A DNA stretch of 64,000 nt from positions 3,596,001-3,660,000 of the forward strand of contig NZ_CP147520.1 of the NCBI RefSeq assembly GCF_037201975.1, in the 5' to 3' direction. The translations under genes and the position numbers were made by a program. Position 1 is the first letter of the stretch, and each line of letters begins with the position of its first letter. This stretch comes from Streptomyces sp. TG1A-60. GTDB lineage: Bacteria > Actinomycetota > Actinomycetes > Streptomycetales > Streptomycetaceae. Below the pieces are notes generated by a model, which saw only the letters and a list, made by a program, of their open reading frames with translations, had not been told where the DNA came from and searched no databases. Shown in pieces: positions 35,160 to 45,430 of the stretch.

Positions 35160-35570
35160 TCAGTTCGAGCCGAGGACCTCGATGCCGCATTTCGCGGCAC
35201 CGCTCCGTTCGATCCTGGCATCACTGGTGATCAGCGTTGCGGCGAGAGCCTCGGCCAGGGCGACGTACTGGGCATCGTAGGCGCTCAGGTTTCCGTGGAG
35301 AGCCTGAACGCGATCCCAGAGGAAGAGCGTCTCGTGTCGGACGAGTGGGAGCTGCCGGTAGGCATCGACAGCCTGGTCCACTTCACGGGCCGTGAGCTTG
35401 CCCCCTCTCCTCATACCGAGGAGTGCGGACTGGATCTCGTAGTCGATGAGCGTGGGCACGGCGACGACATCGGCGGCACCCACCCGGGTGCGGACCGCAA
35501 GGCCGAGCGGGTCGCGGTTGGTGAGGAAGTGCACAAGGGCGGAGCAGTCCATGACGACCGTCTCGCTCAC
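35160..35570 (-). CDS. vapC: PIN-domain toxin VapC
   Basis: A 136-residue PIN-domain ribonuclease. Acidic active-site residues are visible: Asp in VVMDCSALVHFL, Glu in IDYEIQSALLGM, Asp in LSAYDAQYVALAEAL and the terminal Asp in LITSDARIER. GTG start in a GTGA overlap with the antitoxin gene. VapC toxins cleave RNA and are neutralised by the cognate VapB. Such pairs stabilise mobile DNA, which fits its place just inside an att-bounded segment. Confidence 0.93.
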   Translation of the reverse strand: MSETVVMDCSALVHFLTNRDPLGLAVRTRVGAADVVAVPTLIDYEIQSALLGMRRGGKLTAREVDQAVDAYRQLPLVRHETLFLWDRVQALHGNLSAYDAQYVALAEALAATLITSDARIERSGAAKCGIEVLGSN

Positions 35571-35797
35571 CTCCCGGTCCTGGCCTCGTCGATCGCGGCC
35601 AGCACGTCCTCCGTGCTGACGCTGGCCGTAGTCTCCCGGTTCAAGCGCGCCACCATCTCCGCCATGGTGGGCTTGGACGCCTCGCGCGCGATGAGATCGA
35701 GGAAGTAAGCCTGGAGGGACTTGCCCGCCTGGGCAGCACGAACCTTCAAGGTCTGGATCTGGTCATCCGGGACGTCCCGAATCGTCAGAGCAGTCAT
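35567..35797 (-). CDS. vapB: VapB/FitA-type ribbon-helix-helix antitoxin
   Basis: A 76-residue antitoxin. The N-terminal MTALTIRDVPDDQIQTLKVR is the ribbon-helix-helix DNA-binding start, and the C-terminal helical part wraps the toxin. Its stop overlaps the vapC start by four bases. A TATACT hexamer lies about 10 bases upstream of the ATG, suggesting a nearly leaderless promoter that the antitoxin could autorepress. Confidence 0.9.
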   Translation of the reverse strand: MTALTIRDVPDDQIQTLKVRAAQAGKSLQAYFLDLIAREASKPTMAEMVARLNRETTASVSTEDVLAAIDEARTGR

Positions 35798-35819
35798 GCT
35801 TGCAGTATAGCGTCAACGC

Positions 35820-36270
35820 ATGCAAAATGCAGGGCAGGCGCTGCCATTGCGCACCCTGGCTACGGGAGGCCCTGCGGACGATCTGGAGCCGTGGGGCAAG
35901 GCGCTGCGCGACGTACGGATCGTGGGCTTGGGGGAATCCACCCACGGCACCCGGGAGCTGTTCCCGCTCAAGCGCCGACTGCTCGAATTCCTCGTCCGTG
36001 AGCGGGGCTTTCGCACCTCGCCATGGAGGCGCCGTCCGCGGCGACCCACCCGGTCAATTCCCATGTGCTGCACGGCGATGGGGACGCCCTCGGCGCGGTC
36101 GCCCGCCTGGGACTCCGGGCCTGGAAGACGGAGGAGGTGCTGGCGGTGATCGCGTGGATGCGGGCCTACAACGCGGACGCGCACGAGGACCGATGGGTGC
36201 GGTTCGCCGACATCGATCCCCAGCGGCCTGCAGCCGCCGTGGACCGCCCCGCCACCTGCGCCGAACCACA
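35820..36270 (+). pseudogene. Erythromycin-esterase-like gene, frameshifted and truncated
   Basis: The first frame encodes LRDVRIVGLGESTHGTRELF then LLEFLVRERGFRT, the conserved N-terminus of the erythromycin esterase (Ere) family. The continuation MEAPSAATHPVNSHVLHGDG and TEEVLAVIAWMRAYNADAHE is in another frame from about 36020; one added base restores continuity. The remaining ~300 residues, including most of the active site, are absent, so the gene is dead regardless of the frameshift. Confidence 0.75.
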
Positions 36271-36341
36271 CCCGAGCGGGTGGTTCCTCTGCACGGCCCA
36301 ACCGGGCGGCCTGCCGGAGCACAGGACGCCACTCCACGGTG

Positions 36342-36506
36342 ACGTGGGCAGCCCGCGAGGTCTTCGTCGACAAACTCGACGAGTGGGACCGCTCGGCCGA
36401 GGACCTCCAGGCGGCCCAGAAGTGGCTCCATGAGTGCGCGACCACGAGTCACATCAACTATGCGGCAGCGCACCAGGCCGTGCTGCGCGGCTGGGGCGCC
36501 GGCTGA
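36342..36506 (+). pseudogene. C-terminal gene fragment coupled to the toxin gene
   Basis: An open frame of about 54 codons, VTWAAREVFVDKLDEWDRSA to VLRGWGAG, ending in a TGATG junction with the toxin start. It is predicted helical. In polymorphic toxin loci the gene before the toxin is often a small WXG100-like or chaperone protein, which this could be the tail of, but I do not recognise the family. Its 5' end is lost in the esterase remnant. Confidence 0.4.
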
Positions 36507-38242
36507 TGGGGACACCACCGCAGGGCCAGAACGGCACCATCGACGTCAAGCCGACCGACCTCCACCGCGTCTCCGGCGGTGTGGCGAGCCAGCAGACCGT
36601 GATGGACAGGGGCGCCAAGAGCCTGCTCGACGAGCTGCACAAGTACCCGGACGCCGGCGGTTACGGAACCTCGCCCCAGGCGTTCGCGACGTCGTACGTC
36701 AAGGTGGGCAATCGTTTCCTTGAGGTGTGGGCCAGGAGTGTGGTCAGCATCGGGGGTGCGGCCGTCGGCTTCACCGCGACCGCCAATGCCTATGCGAAGG
36801 CCGAGGCGGCCAACGACCCCAAGGGGAAGGCGAAGCCGGTCGTCCAGCCGTTGCCGAAGGTCATCGAGAAGCCGCCCGCCTATGGCTCCGTACCCAATCT
36901 GAAGTGGGGCGACGACGACGGCGGCGACGACTTCGTCCGCAGGCTCCTCGAATGGGTGCCCGAGCCGGTCCGGGACATACTGAGGCCGGTGGTAAAGCAC
37001 GCCTACCGGATGGGAAAGGTCGCCGATGTCTACCCGTATCCGCAGCAGCACTACCTGAACTCGCTGTCCAAGGCGTGGATGACGACGACCACCTCGCTCT
37101 CCACGGCGGAGAGCGGACTGACCGGGAACGTCAGCAGTATCACGCAGCAGACCAACAGCGAGTGGTACGACGCGATGCGCCAGTTCTGCAGTTCACTCTG
37201 GGGTACGACGGCATGGGGAAAGAGCCGCGAGAACTACGAGTGGAAACACGACAGTTCCTCCTCACAGACCGCCACTCACCCCGTGATGACCGTGCTGTTC
37301 GATACGGCTCAGAAAGTCAGCGATCTCCTCTACCAATTCGCCGAGGCAGCGGTCTACCTCAATCAGGAGGTGTGGGAGGTCTATATCGAAGCCGTACACG
37401 ACGCGATCCCCAAGGTCGAGGTCAACCTCAAGGACGGCATCGGCATGGACGACGTCACGGGCCTGGTCAAAGGCGTGGTCAAGGGGGTAGCCAAGGGCGC
37501 GAGCCAGTTGGGCCAGGGCATCGTCCTGAACATGGACACCGCCAAGTTGAACTCGATCGTCACCACATACAACCGACGGGTGGACGCGCTCGTACCGCAA
37601 CTCGACGCACTCATGGCCCCTTTGGACGAAGCGCACCGGAGCGCTCCGACGTTCGAAGCCCAAGAGGCGCGTGCGCAGGGCTTCGGCATGCGGGCCCTGG
37701 AGGAGTTCAAGGGCTCGCAGGTCTGGCTGAAGATCGACTCGACCGGCAAGTACGACCTCAACCTTGCCGCCAACGAGTACATGGAGAACGGCCACAGCCT
37801 GGACAAGCACGTCGGAAAGACGGACGAGCAGCTCACGCAGCGCCTGCGTGACCAGCAGACGAACGGACCGACCCAGGCATGGCCGTACGGCAAGCCGTAC
37901 CCGAGCAGTTCTTCGGCCTTTCCCAACTACCAGCGGGCGGAGGACCTGACCGAGTACAACCTCAACAAGAACCAGGCCGCCATCGAGGCGTGGATCAAGA
38001 GCCCGCCACCACCGGCGGACGGAGACGTCAAGGGCTTCCATGCGACCGCGCCGAACGGCGAGACCAGCGGCCGCAGCGTGAGCAAGCAGCCGGTGGACCC
38101 GAACGACCCGCTCTCCGGGTACAAGCAGGGCGGCATGGACGCCAAGGCGTACGACGTCACCGGCATCGACACGCGGATCCGGTACGACAGCGGCCGAACC
38201 CCGCCGTTCACCGTCATGACGTCGATGCCCTCCAAGTCCTAG
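36506..38242 (+). CDS. Polymorphic toxin with WXG100-like N-terminus and RNase A-like (CdiA-CT) tip
   Basis: A 578-residue protein. The first ~110 residues (IDVKPTDLHRVSGGVASQQT to NAYAKAEAAN) resemble WXG100-type modules exported by type VII secretion. The middle is helical. The last ~150 residues begin HSLDKHVGKTDEQLTQRL, the hallmark of the CDI-associated RNase A-like toxin domain, and end with TPPFTVMTSMP. Such tips degrade RNA in competitor cells and are neutralised by the adjacent immunity protein. ATG start overlapping the previous stop. The next gene, 27 bases downstream, is the probable immunity gene. Confidence 0.8.
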   Translation: MGTPPQGQNGTIDVKPTDLHRVSGGVASQQTVMDRGAKSLLDELHKYPDAGGYGTSPQAFATSYVKVGNRFLEVWARSVVSIGGAAVGFTATANAYAKAEAANDPKGKAKPVVQPLPKVIEKPPAYGSVPNLKWGDDDGGDDFVRRLLEWVPEPVRDILRPVVKHAYRMGKVADVYPYPQQHYLNSLSKAWMTTTTSLSTAESGLTGNVSSITQQTNSEWYDAMRQFCSSLWGTTAWGKSRENYEWKHDSSSSQTATHPVMTVLFDTAQKVSDLLYQFAEAAVYLNQEVWEVYIEAVHDAIPKVEVNLKDGIGMDDVTGLVKGVVKGVAKGASQLGQGIVLNMDTAKLNSIVTTYNRRVDALVPQLDALMAPLDEAHRSAPTFEAQEARAQGFGMRALEEFKGSQVWLKIDSTGKYDLNLAANEYMENGHSLDKHVGKTDEQLTQRLRDQQTNGPTQAWPYGKPYPSSSSAFPNYQRAEDLTEYNLNKNQAAIEAWIKSPPPPADGDVKGFHATAPNGETSGRSVSKQPVDPNDPLSGYKQGGMDAKAYDVTGIDTRIRYDSGRTPPFTVMTSMPSKS

Positions 38243-38269
38243 CGCCCACCGAACGAAGGCCAGCACCAC

Positions 38270-38839
38270 ATGTCCGTCGACCAGACCACCTGGAAAGCCG
38301 CGGTACGCCACCTGTACAGGGACGCGTTCGCATACATCGCCACCGGCCCGCGCCGCCACGAGGACTGGACGCTCGATGTCCTCGCGCTGATGGCCCGGGC
38401 CGTGCCGGATCCCCGGGGTTGGGCCCGCGTCGACGACGCGGAGGAGGCCACCGAGCGCCTGGAGAACCCCCTGTGGCCCTTCGCCGTCCACTCCCCGGAG
38501 TACGTCGCGTCCCGCCTCAAGGAGATCGACCGGGACAGTGCCGAGGACCTCCTTCTGGCCCTCTCCGAGGGCGGCTGCACCCTGTCCAACCTCCAGTACT
38601 TCGACGAGTCCGAGGACGAGCTGAGGGCGTTGGCTCGCACCGTCCTGGCTCGTTTCGGGAACGAGGCCACAACCACCTGTCACACCAACGTCAGCAGGAC
38701 CGGCAGCGCGCCCGGCACCCTCGACTTCACTCTGGAGAGCCTGGCGTACAGCCCGATGAGCGTCTTCACGGAGGATTGCGGCCTCGTCGTCGTCTCGGAC
38801 ACCGAGGTCGGCCTGTTCTGGAACTTCAACGACCTGTGA
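38270..38839 (+). CDS. Putative immunity protein for the RNase A-like toxin
   Basis: A 189-residue soluble acidic protein (VDQTTWKAAVRHLYRDAFAY at the start, VSDTEVGLFWNFNDL at the end). I do not recognise a family. Its position immediately downstream of the toxin gene, on the same strand and closely spaced, is the basis for the call. Confidence 0.55.
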   Translation: MSVDQTTWKAAVRHLYRDAFAYIATGPRRHEDWTLDVLALMARAVPDPRGWARVDDAEEATERLENPLWPFAVHSPEYVASRLKEIDRDSAEDLLLALSEGGCTLSNLQYFDESEDELRALARTVLARFGNEATTTCHTNVSRTGSAPGTLDFTLESLAYSPMSVFTEDCGLVVVSDTEVGLFWNFNDL

Positions 38840-39129
38840 CCCGGCTGTAGATCCTTGTCCCCTACGAGCACAACTCCTGAACTGGTCATTTGAGAGGATG
38901 CCCCCGTGCTGACCCGTTCCGCCTCCTATCCCGACCGGGAGACCGCCCAATGAGGCTCCGCCAAGCTCGTTTCCGCAGTTCAGTGGGGCTGGTGTGATGG
39001 GTCGGTGAGGTCCTCACGCTGGCAGGTGGGGTGATCGTTAGCACGAGATCGTCTGGCGCAGGTGTTCTCGTGGGTTCTGGAGTGAGGTTCGGGGGTCGCC
39101 GCGTAGGTTCTGCGCTGGGAGGGATGTTC

Positions 39130-39654
<525 letters not shown>

Positions 39655-39727
39655 CCAGTAACGCCGCTGGCCGGACGGGCCGATTCCTGCCATAACGCGA
39701 GTGCCCCCGGCGGGAGTTGGTAAGTGT

Positions 39728-40561
39728 GTGACCAAAAACCAGCCCGCCGAGGGCCCTCGGGATGTTGTCTACCAGGTCCGCCTCCCGCTGTCGAAGCGGA
39801 CCATCGATCTCGTCGCCGACCTGATACGCCAACGCCGCAACCGGATGCGCTCTGTCTGGCGCAAGGCCGAACCCGGTAAGCAGGCCGTCATCGTGCTCGC
39901 CGTACTCCGTCACGACCAGCGCCTGGCCGACATGGCCGGCGGCAACCAGGTCGGCGAATCCACCGTCCGCCGCTGGGTGAAGGAAGTCGTCAAGCTGCTG
40001 GCCGCCCGCGCCCCGCGCCTGGACCGCGCATGCAAGAAGATCGCCCGCAGCGGCGGGGTCGTGGTCCTCCTCGACGGCACCCTGATCCGCACCCACCGCC
40101 GCACCGGGAGGGACGACCGGAAGAACTACTCCGGCAAACATAAGGCCCATGGCCTGCTGTTTCTCGCTGTCACCGACGAGAAGGGCAACCTGATCTGGAT
40201 CTCCGCGGCCAAGCCCGGCCGGTCCAGCGAGATCACCACCGCCCGCCACAACAAGATCACCGGACACCTGAGGGAAGCCGGCCTCGGCGCCCTGGCCGAC
40301 CTCGGCTTCGTCGGCCTCGACGACAAGCCCGAAGACGACCCGGTGATCATCACCGGCCGCAAGGCCACCCGCAACCACAAGCTGACCGTCGCCGAGAGGG
40401 AAGCGAACCGCCTGGTCAGCCGCGAACGCGCCGCCAACGAACATGGCTTCGCGAACCTCAAGTCATGGCGGATCCTGACCAAACTCCGCACGGACACCCG
40501 GCAGGCGACCACGCTCCTGCGGGCCCTGCTCGTTCTGGCGAACAGCGAAGTACAGCGCTGA
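39728..40561 (+). CDS. IS5-family (DDE_Tnp_4-type) transposase
   Basis: About 277 residues. It has QAVIVLAVLRHDQRLADMAG and STVRRWVKEVVKLL (helix-turn-helix region), GVVVLLDGTLIRTHRRTGRD (first Asp), YSGKHKAHGLLFLAVTDEKG, LADLGFVGLDD (second Asp) and SRERAANEHGFANLKSWRIL (Glu). All three acidic residues are present. GTG start at VTKNQPAEG. Apparently functional. Confidence 0.9.
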   Translation: MTKNQPAEGPRDVVYQVRLPLSKRTIDLVADLIRQRRNRMRSVWRKAEPGKQAVIVLAVLRHDQRLADMAGGNQVGESTVRRWVKEVVKLLAARAPRLDRACKKIARSGGVVVLLDGTLIRTHRRTGRDDRKNYSGKHKAHGLLFLAVTDEKGNLIWISAAKPGRSSEITTARHNKITGHLREAGLGALADLGFVGLDDKPEDDPVIITGRKATRNHKLTVAEREANRLVSRERAANEHGFANLKSWRILTKLRTDTRQATTLLRALLVLANSEVQR

Positions 40562-40944
40562 CGGAGCGGGCGGATGATCTCGCCCCGACGATCACGCCAC
40601 CTGCCAGCGTGAGGACCTCACCAACGCATCACACCAGCCCCACTGAACTGCGGAAACGAGCTTGGCGGAGCCTCAATGGGCCACCCAACAGGTGGTGACC
40701 GTCAACGAGCAGGTCATCCACCGCTGGCTTGCCCAGGGCACCCGGGCCCGCCTCACCATCGAGGCCGCCTGGCCCTCCCGCGAGGAGCCCGTGGGCCGAG
40801 TCCAGCTGGAGGGCGACCTGTTGGCGGGGCAGGGACCCGTCGACGTCCGCGCGGCGCGCGTGGTGCTGCGCCGCGCACCGTCGAGTCCGCACGGCTTCGC
40901 CGTCCGCGCGACCTTCCCGTTCTACCTGTAGGGGCCGCACGCAC

Positions 40945-41601
40945 ATGTCCATGAAGCCCCTCGAACACGACCGCCGGTACGGCGAGCTGGACCAGGTGAT
41001 GCGCGCGTACCTGGGACAACCGGCCGACGATACCCCGGAGCGGCGCAGCCGCGCGCTGAACGCATACCTCCGTCACACCTGGCAGACCCGCCCCTGGGCC
41101 ATCGCGGAGGCGGAGCGCCAGCTGCGCGAGTACAGCCGTAACCCGCCAGGTCGCATCCGGCACAGGCTGGGCGAGTTCTACGCGATCCCCAGCACCGGGA
41201 TGGCCGAGCCGGAGATCGGCGACTGGCTGATGATGCTGGCTGACCACCTCAAAAGGAGCGTCGAGGAAGGCGACGTCCCGGAACCGTCGTCCCCGCAGAC
41301 TCACTGGGAGTGGCACGCGCGCTTCCCCGAAGCCGCGCAGCTGCTTGGCGGCTGGTTCTCGCAGGACATCGTCGACGAGTTCCCCGACCACGACGCCGCC
41401 GTCGCCGACTACGCAGCCACCACCGAGCCCCAACTGGTCGCACGCCTTGTGGGCGAACTCCACGAGTTGCTCGCCCTCTCCATGGACGAGGGGGACTACG
41501 CCTTGGCAGCCGCCGAACTCGGCATGGAGGTCGGCCCGCCCGAGCCGTTCTCCTACGGCGCCTGGTTTCGGTCTGTGGCGGCGACGCTGGCCGACGGCTG
41601 A
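40945..41601 (+). CDS. CdiI-type immunity protein (contact-dependent inhibition), orphan
   Basis: A 218-residue protein resembling contact-dependent growth inhibition immunity proteins: LDQVMRAYLGQPADDTPERR, EFYAIPSTGMAEPEIGDWLM, WEWHARFPEAAQLLGGWFSQD and LLALSMDEGDYALAAAELGM. It follows the disrupted toxin tip by 14 bases, as an immunity gene should. With its own toxin broken, it could still protect the cell against related neighbours carrying the intact version. Two ATGs (40945, 40951) are possible starts. Confidence 0.72.
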   Translation: MSMKPLEHDRRYGELDQVMRAYLGQPADDTPERRSRALNAYLRHTWQTRPWAIAEAERQLREYSRNPPGRIRHRLGEFYAIPSTGMAEPEIGDWLMMLADHLKRSVEEGDVPEPSSPQTHWEWHARFPEAAQLLGGWFSQDIVDEFPDHDAAVADYAATTEPQLVARLVGELHELLALSMDEGDYALAAAELGMEVGPPEPFSYGAWFRSVAATLADG

Positions 41602-41609
41602 TCCGAGCT

Positions 41610-42185
41610 TCGGACCACCCCGGGCAGGAAACTCGTCTCCAGGTAGCCATTGGCCCTCTCGACCAGCCCTTTCGCTTCTGGATCACGCGGACGGCAGAGG
41701 TGGATCTTCGTGGCGAGCAGGCCCGCGAACGCCGCGAACTCCGCCATCAGCCTGCCGCGGCCGACCCCGGCCTCGTTGTCCCAGACGAGCATCTTGGGCA
41801 CCGCACCCCAGGCGGACAGCAGCCGCCAGTGCCCGTCGATCAGGTCGCCGGTCGTGCGGGAGGCCGGATCGACGGGAACGTAGGAGGGCCGCAGTTCCCG
41901 CACCCGCTCCCTGAGGACCGTCATCCCGCGCTCTCATCCGATCCGCTCGGCGATCACCGTGGCCGGCATCGTCGGCGTCTACCGCAGCAGCTCGCGGATC
42001 TGCCCCTCGACGGCGTCGACCACCGAACCCTTGGCCGGACGCTCGCACTTCGGCGGCCGGTCGCTGGCCAGCGCCCGCTTGACCGTGTTCTTCGAGATAC
42101 CCAGATGCCTCGCGATCGCCCGGATCGGCATCTGCTCGGCCCGGTGCAGCTTGCGATTCTCTGCCCAGTCCTCCACACGGATCAC
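41610..42185 (-). pseudogene. IS21-family transposase (IstA) N-terminal half with two in-frame stops
   Basis: MIRVEDWAENRKLHRAEQMP and RAIARHLGISKNTVKRALAS are the helix-turn-helix start of IstA. After QIRELLR come an in-frame TAG and, about 18 codons later, a TGA, then the same frame continues with MTVLRERVRELRPSYVPVDP and VWDNEAGVGRGRLMAEFAAF. The 3' half and the istB helper gene are missing. Dead. Confidence 0.88.
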
Positions 42186-42606
42186 CCTCTCCTCCTGACC
42201 TCAGATCAAGATCAGGTTCAGGCGAGGATCACCAAATGGGTCACCCTTTCCCAGCCCACCAGGGCCGAAGACCAGGGTGTCCACGACCCGGGGGCAGGTC
42301 CCGGGAGCCCCATCGCGGGGCCACGAACGACAACGGGGGACCGTGACGGGTCAAACAACAACGATGTCGCACGGGTGGGGCCGAACCATCCTTGAGGCCC
42401 TCTCCACTGTGCAGACCGCACAAAGAAAGGGCCGCCTGGGACAGCACCTGCAGGACGGCGATCGGAGGCTCCCTGCACGCACGCTGCGCAAATGGCCACC
42501 GGGTGGCCACCGAGACTGCCCCAAAACGCGATACAGAAGCCTTCAGAACCATGAACTCGCAGCTCACAGCCGCGCACCGGAAATCTGACCCAGGCCGTGA
42601 ACCGGC
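42186..42606. other. Stretch with no recognisable gene
   Basis: Between the IS21 remnant and the att-associated arm no reading frame with a recognisable domain or convincing start signal is seen on either strand. Confidence 0.5.
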
Positions 42607-42905
42607 GACCTACGCATTGCGATGCACAGACCACGCATGCCCGATTAGCCCGAATCCCAAGGTCACTCAGAACAAGAAACCCCAGGTCAAAGGCTTGACC
42701 TGGGGTTCACCATGGAGCCGCCTTCGGGATTCGAACCCGAGACCTACGCATTACGAGACCGTGAGCGTTCGTGCCGGGTGGTGCCGCGCGGTGCTGCATA
42801 ATGGCGTTTTCCCTGATCAGACCATGTGCGGCAGTCTGCCTCGCGTGGTCTCGTGTTGGCTCGTCCAAAGGCGTCTGTCCACCGGCTGTCCACCGGAGCG
42901 CCCCC
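42607..42905. repeat. att-associated repeat arm, copy 2
   Basis: Related to 2428-2725: a partial extra core (GACCTACGCATTGCGATGCA) again exactly 134 bp ahead of the main core, a hairpin with arms CCCCAGGTCA/TGACCTGGGG (42678-42706), the core at 42715 and the trailing GTCCAAAGGCGTCTGTCCAC block. The identical internal spacing shows that the two loci derive from related element ends. Confidence 0.75.
42715..42757. repeat. att-like site: tRNA-Thr 3'-end copy (site 3)
   Basis: Forty-three bases identical to 60763-60805. Similarity to the tRNA locus extends about 20 further bases outward (TGACCTGGGGTTCACCAT), beyond the gene itself, as expected of an attachment-site crossover region. Only the 3' half of a tRNA is present. 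Confidence 0.9.
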
Positions 42906-43082
42906 ATGCCGCTATCCGTGATCACCCACTCACACTCGCGGAACGACCGAGGCCGACTTCGTTGCCCTGTTCGGCGCGCTTGTCAGCGTCTCACAACCGC
43001 CGCACGCGCTGGCCACCTTCGGACGAGCGGGCCGGCGGGGCGGCATCCGCGAGCTGCCGACAGGTAAGTACCAATCGGTCTG

Positions 43083-43925
43083 GTGCCGCAGGAGGTCGTC
43101 GAGGCGCATCTGCGGGCCGTAGTGACCGGTACCGCCGGCGGCGACCGCTCAGCCCGGTGGGTCGCCGCCCACCTTTTGGAGCTCTTGGACGACCTGCGAG
43201 CCGGAAGCCTCAACCAGCTCCTGCCACCCGGCGCCCCGCCTGCCCTCGCCCAGGCCTTTACGCCGTCTGACCCGCCAGTCATGACGCTGTGGCCGCCCCA
43301 GCGCGAGCTACTCAAGAATGCCCGCGCTCTGGACCCGTCCACCTCCAGGCTGCTGATTAGCGTGCCCACAAGCGCCGGCAAGACCCTCATGGCGCAGCTG
43401 GTGATTCTGCGCGCACCTGGCAGCCGACACCAGACGTGGTCGGGTTCTGTACGTCTCCCCACGGCTCAGCTTGTGCCGCGAGATGCGCCAGGCTCTGCGG
43501 GCTCGGTTGCGGATTCCGGGCCGCAAGCTCGGCGAAGACCTACCGGAGTTCCCCGCCACCGGTGTCCCCGACGCAACGGCTGGCGCCGATGTCGAGGTGC
43601 TCAACCCTGAACGGCTGATGCACGCATTGCGGCAGGACGCGCACGCCGCCCTGGAGGACGTAGGCCTGATCGTCGTCGACGAGGCGCACCACATGGCTCA
43701 TCGCGAGCGCGGCTTCGTCCTGGAGGGACTGCTGGCCTTCTGCCAGGCCCTGCCGGACCCGCCGCGGCTAATCCTGCTCTCGGCGGCCGTCGGCAACCAC
43801 AGGGCGCTGGCGGCGTGGCTCGACCCCGACCAGCCTCCCGAAAGCGTGGTCTTCACCCGCCAATGGCGCGGCCCGCGCCGACTCCACGGCCTCCTCACTC
43901 CCCACGAACTGCCCGGCCTGGTCCG
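43083..43925 (+). pseudogene. Superfamily II helicase, frameshifted and truncated
   Basis: The first frame shows RLLISVPTSAGKTLMAQLVI, a Walker A motif. The second frame, entered near 43410, shows VLYVSPRLSLCREMRQAL and LIVVDEAHHMAHRERGF (Walker B DEAH box) and then LILLSAAVGN (motif III). The C-terminal helicase half is gone: the frame runs directly into an unrelated membrane protein tail at about 43925. Confidence 0.82.
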
Positions 43926-44226
43926 CACCCAGCGACCACCGCGCACGAACCAGGTCCGCAAGAGCGAAGCCGCCGTCCCCATGGCTCTGCAGATGTGGCT
44001 CCCCTGGCTCGGCGCCCTCAAGGCCGCGGGAGCCGCCGGGCTCCTCCTTGGGCTCCTCGGGGTGCCGGTCATCGGTATGGCCGCCGCGACGGGCCTCGTC
44101 CTGTTCTTCATAGGCGCCGTCGCGGCACACATCCGTACGCGCGTCTATCGCAATATCGCCTTCCCCGGCGGCTCTCTGGCGCTGGCCGGAGCGTCTCTCG
44201 CCCTGGCCGTCACCGTCGCGCCGTAG
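43926..44226 (+). pseudogene. DoxX-like membrane protein, C-terminal fragment
   Basis: About 90 residues with three hydrophobic segments (LQMWLPWLGALKAAGAAGLL, VIGMAAATGLVLFFIGAVAA, SLALAGASLALAVTVAP) and the HIRTRVYRNIAFPGG loop typical of small DoxX-family proteins. Its N-terminus has been replaced by the helicase fragment in the same frame, so the joined ORF is a rearrangement scar rather than a designed fusion. Confidence 0.72.
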
Positions 44227-44232
44227 GACGAC

Positions 44233-45429
44233 CTACTGTGGGGAACGCAGCGCTCGTCCACCATGCCGAACGAGGGTGAATGCCGCCGCGACGAGCGCCA
44301 GGATCCACAGCGACGCCAATGACCACGCCATCCCGTCCGTGCCCCACAGGTCCATGGCGGCGCCCGCGTAGGGCGGGCCGACTACACCGCCCACTCCCCA
44401 CACGACCGCGAAGGCCGTATTGGCCAGGAGCAGGTTCTGGCCGCCGAGGTCGGCGCCGAGGATGCTCAGCACCAAGGGGTAGCCGGAGAAGGCGATGCCG
44501 CCCCAGATGGCCACCAACGGCCACATCCACCCCCCGGAATCCATGATGAGGGGAAGCAGCAGCGAACCCACCGTGCCCGCCGCGAGGGAGAGCAGGAGCG
44601 CGGAGCGGCCGCCGATCCGGTCCGCGAGCCAGCCCAGCGGGAACTGCAGGGCCATCTGGCCGACGAGTAGCACGGTTAGCGCCAACTCCCCCTGCCCGGT
44701 GGGCAGTCCGGACCGCTCTCCGTAGAGGGGGAGGAACTGCAACGTGACCGCGTCGAAGACGGACACCGCGAGCACGGCGGCCAGCAGGGCCGACATCTGC
44801 CGGACCAGCGCCGTGACGGGCGCCTTCCCGGAGCTCTCCATACGCGGCACCGCGGACCGCTCGGTGAACAGCGGCACCAGAGCGATGACGGGGCTGAGCA
44901 CGGCGAAGGCCAGTGCCGTCCGGACCGAGTTGCCAGTAAGGCTGAGGACGGCGGGGCCGACGCAGAAGCCGAGGGCGAGCACCGAGGTGTACGCGGTCAG
45001 CAGTCGGCCGCGGTAGGCCTCACCGGCGTTCTCGCTGATCCAGGTCTCGCTGAGGATGAACATGGCGACGGCGCAGGCGCCCAGGACCGCCCGGAGGACG
45101 AACCAGACCGGAAGGCTGTCCGTAAGGCCGAACATCACCATGACCGCGGACGTGCCGGCGGACGCCCCAACCATCAGTCGCCACGCGCCCGTTCTCCGTA
45201 CCAGCGCGGGGATCACGAATGCGGTGACGATCATGCCGAGCGGCGTCATCGCTCCGTTGAGCCCGATCACGGTGGAAGAGGCGCCGTTGCTCTCCAGCAT
45301 GCGCGCGAGCAACGGGTAGGTCATCCCCAGGGTCATTCCGAAGACGCCGATGACGGCGATGGGTCCGATGGCGATACGGACCATGCCGGCCGGGGGCGGC
45401 TCACGACGTTCAGTAAGGGCGTCCGTCAT
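44233..45429 (-). CDS. MFS transporter
   Basis: A 398-residue major facilitator with about 12 hydrophobic segments. The inter-helix loop motif appears as GWLADRIGGRSALLLSLAAG, and an N-terminal soluble tail of about 20 residues precedes the first helix. The YcaD/multidrug branch is likely. It is the last gene of the leftward operon, starting one base after the argG stop. Probable exporter of the island's product, or precursor uptake; direction cannot be read from sequence. Confidence 0.88.
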   Translation of the reverse strand: MTDALTERREPPPAGMVRIAIGPIAVIGVFGMTLGMTYPLLARMLESNGASSTVIGLNGAMTPLGMIVTAFVIPALVRRTGAWRLMVGASAGTSAVMVMFGLTDSLPVWFVLRAVLGACAVAMFILSETWISENAGEAYRGRLLTAYTSVLALGFCVGPAVLSLTGNSVRTALAFAVLSPVIALVPLFTERSAVPRMESSGKAPVTALVRQMSALLAAVLAVSVFDAVTLQFLPLYGERSGLPTGQGELALTVLLVGQMALQFPLGWLADRIGGRSALLLSLAAGTVGSLLLPLIMDSGGWMWPLVAIWGGIAFSGYPLVLSILGADLGGQNLLLANTAFAVVWGVGGVVGPPYAGAAMDLWGTDGMAWSLASLWILALVAAAFTLVRHGGRALRSPQ

Positions 45430-45430
45430 G

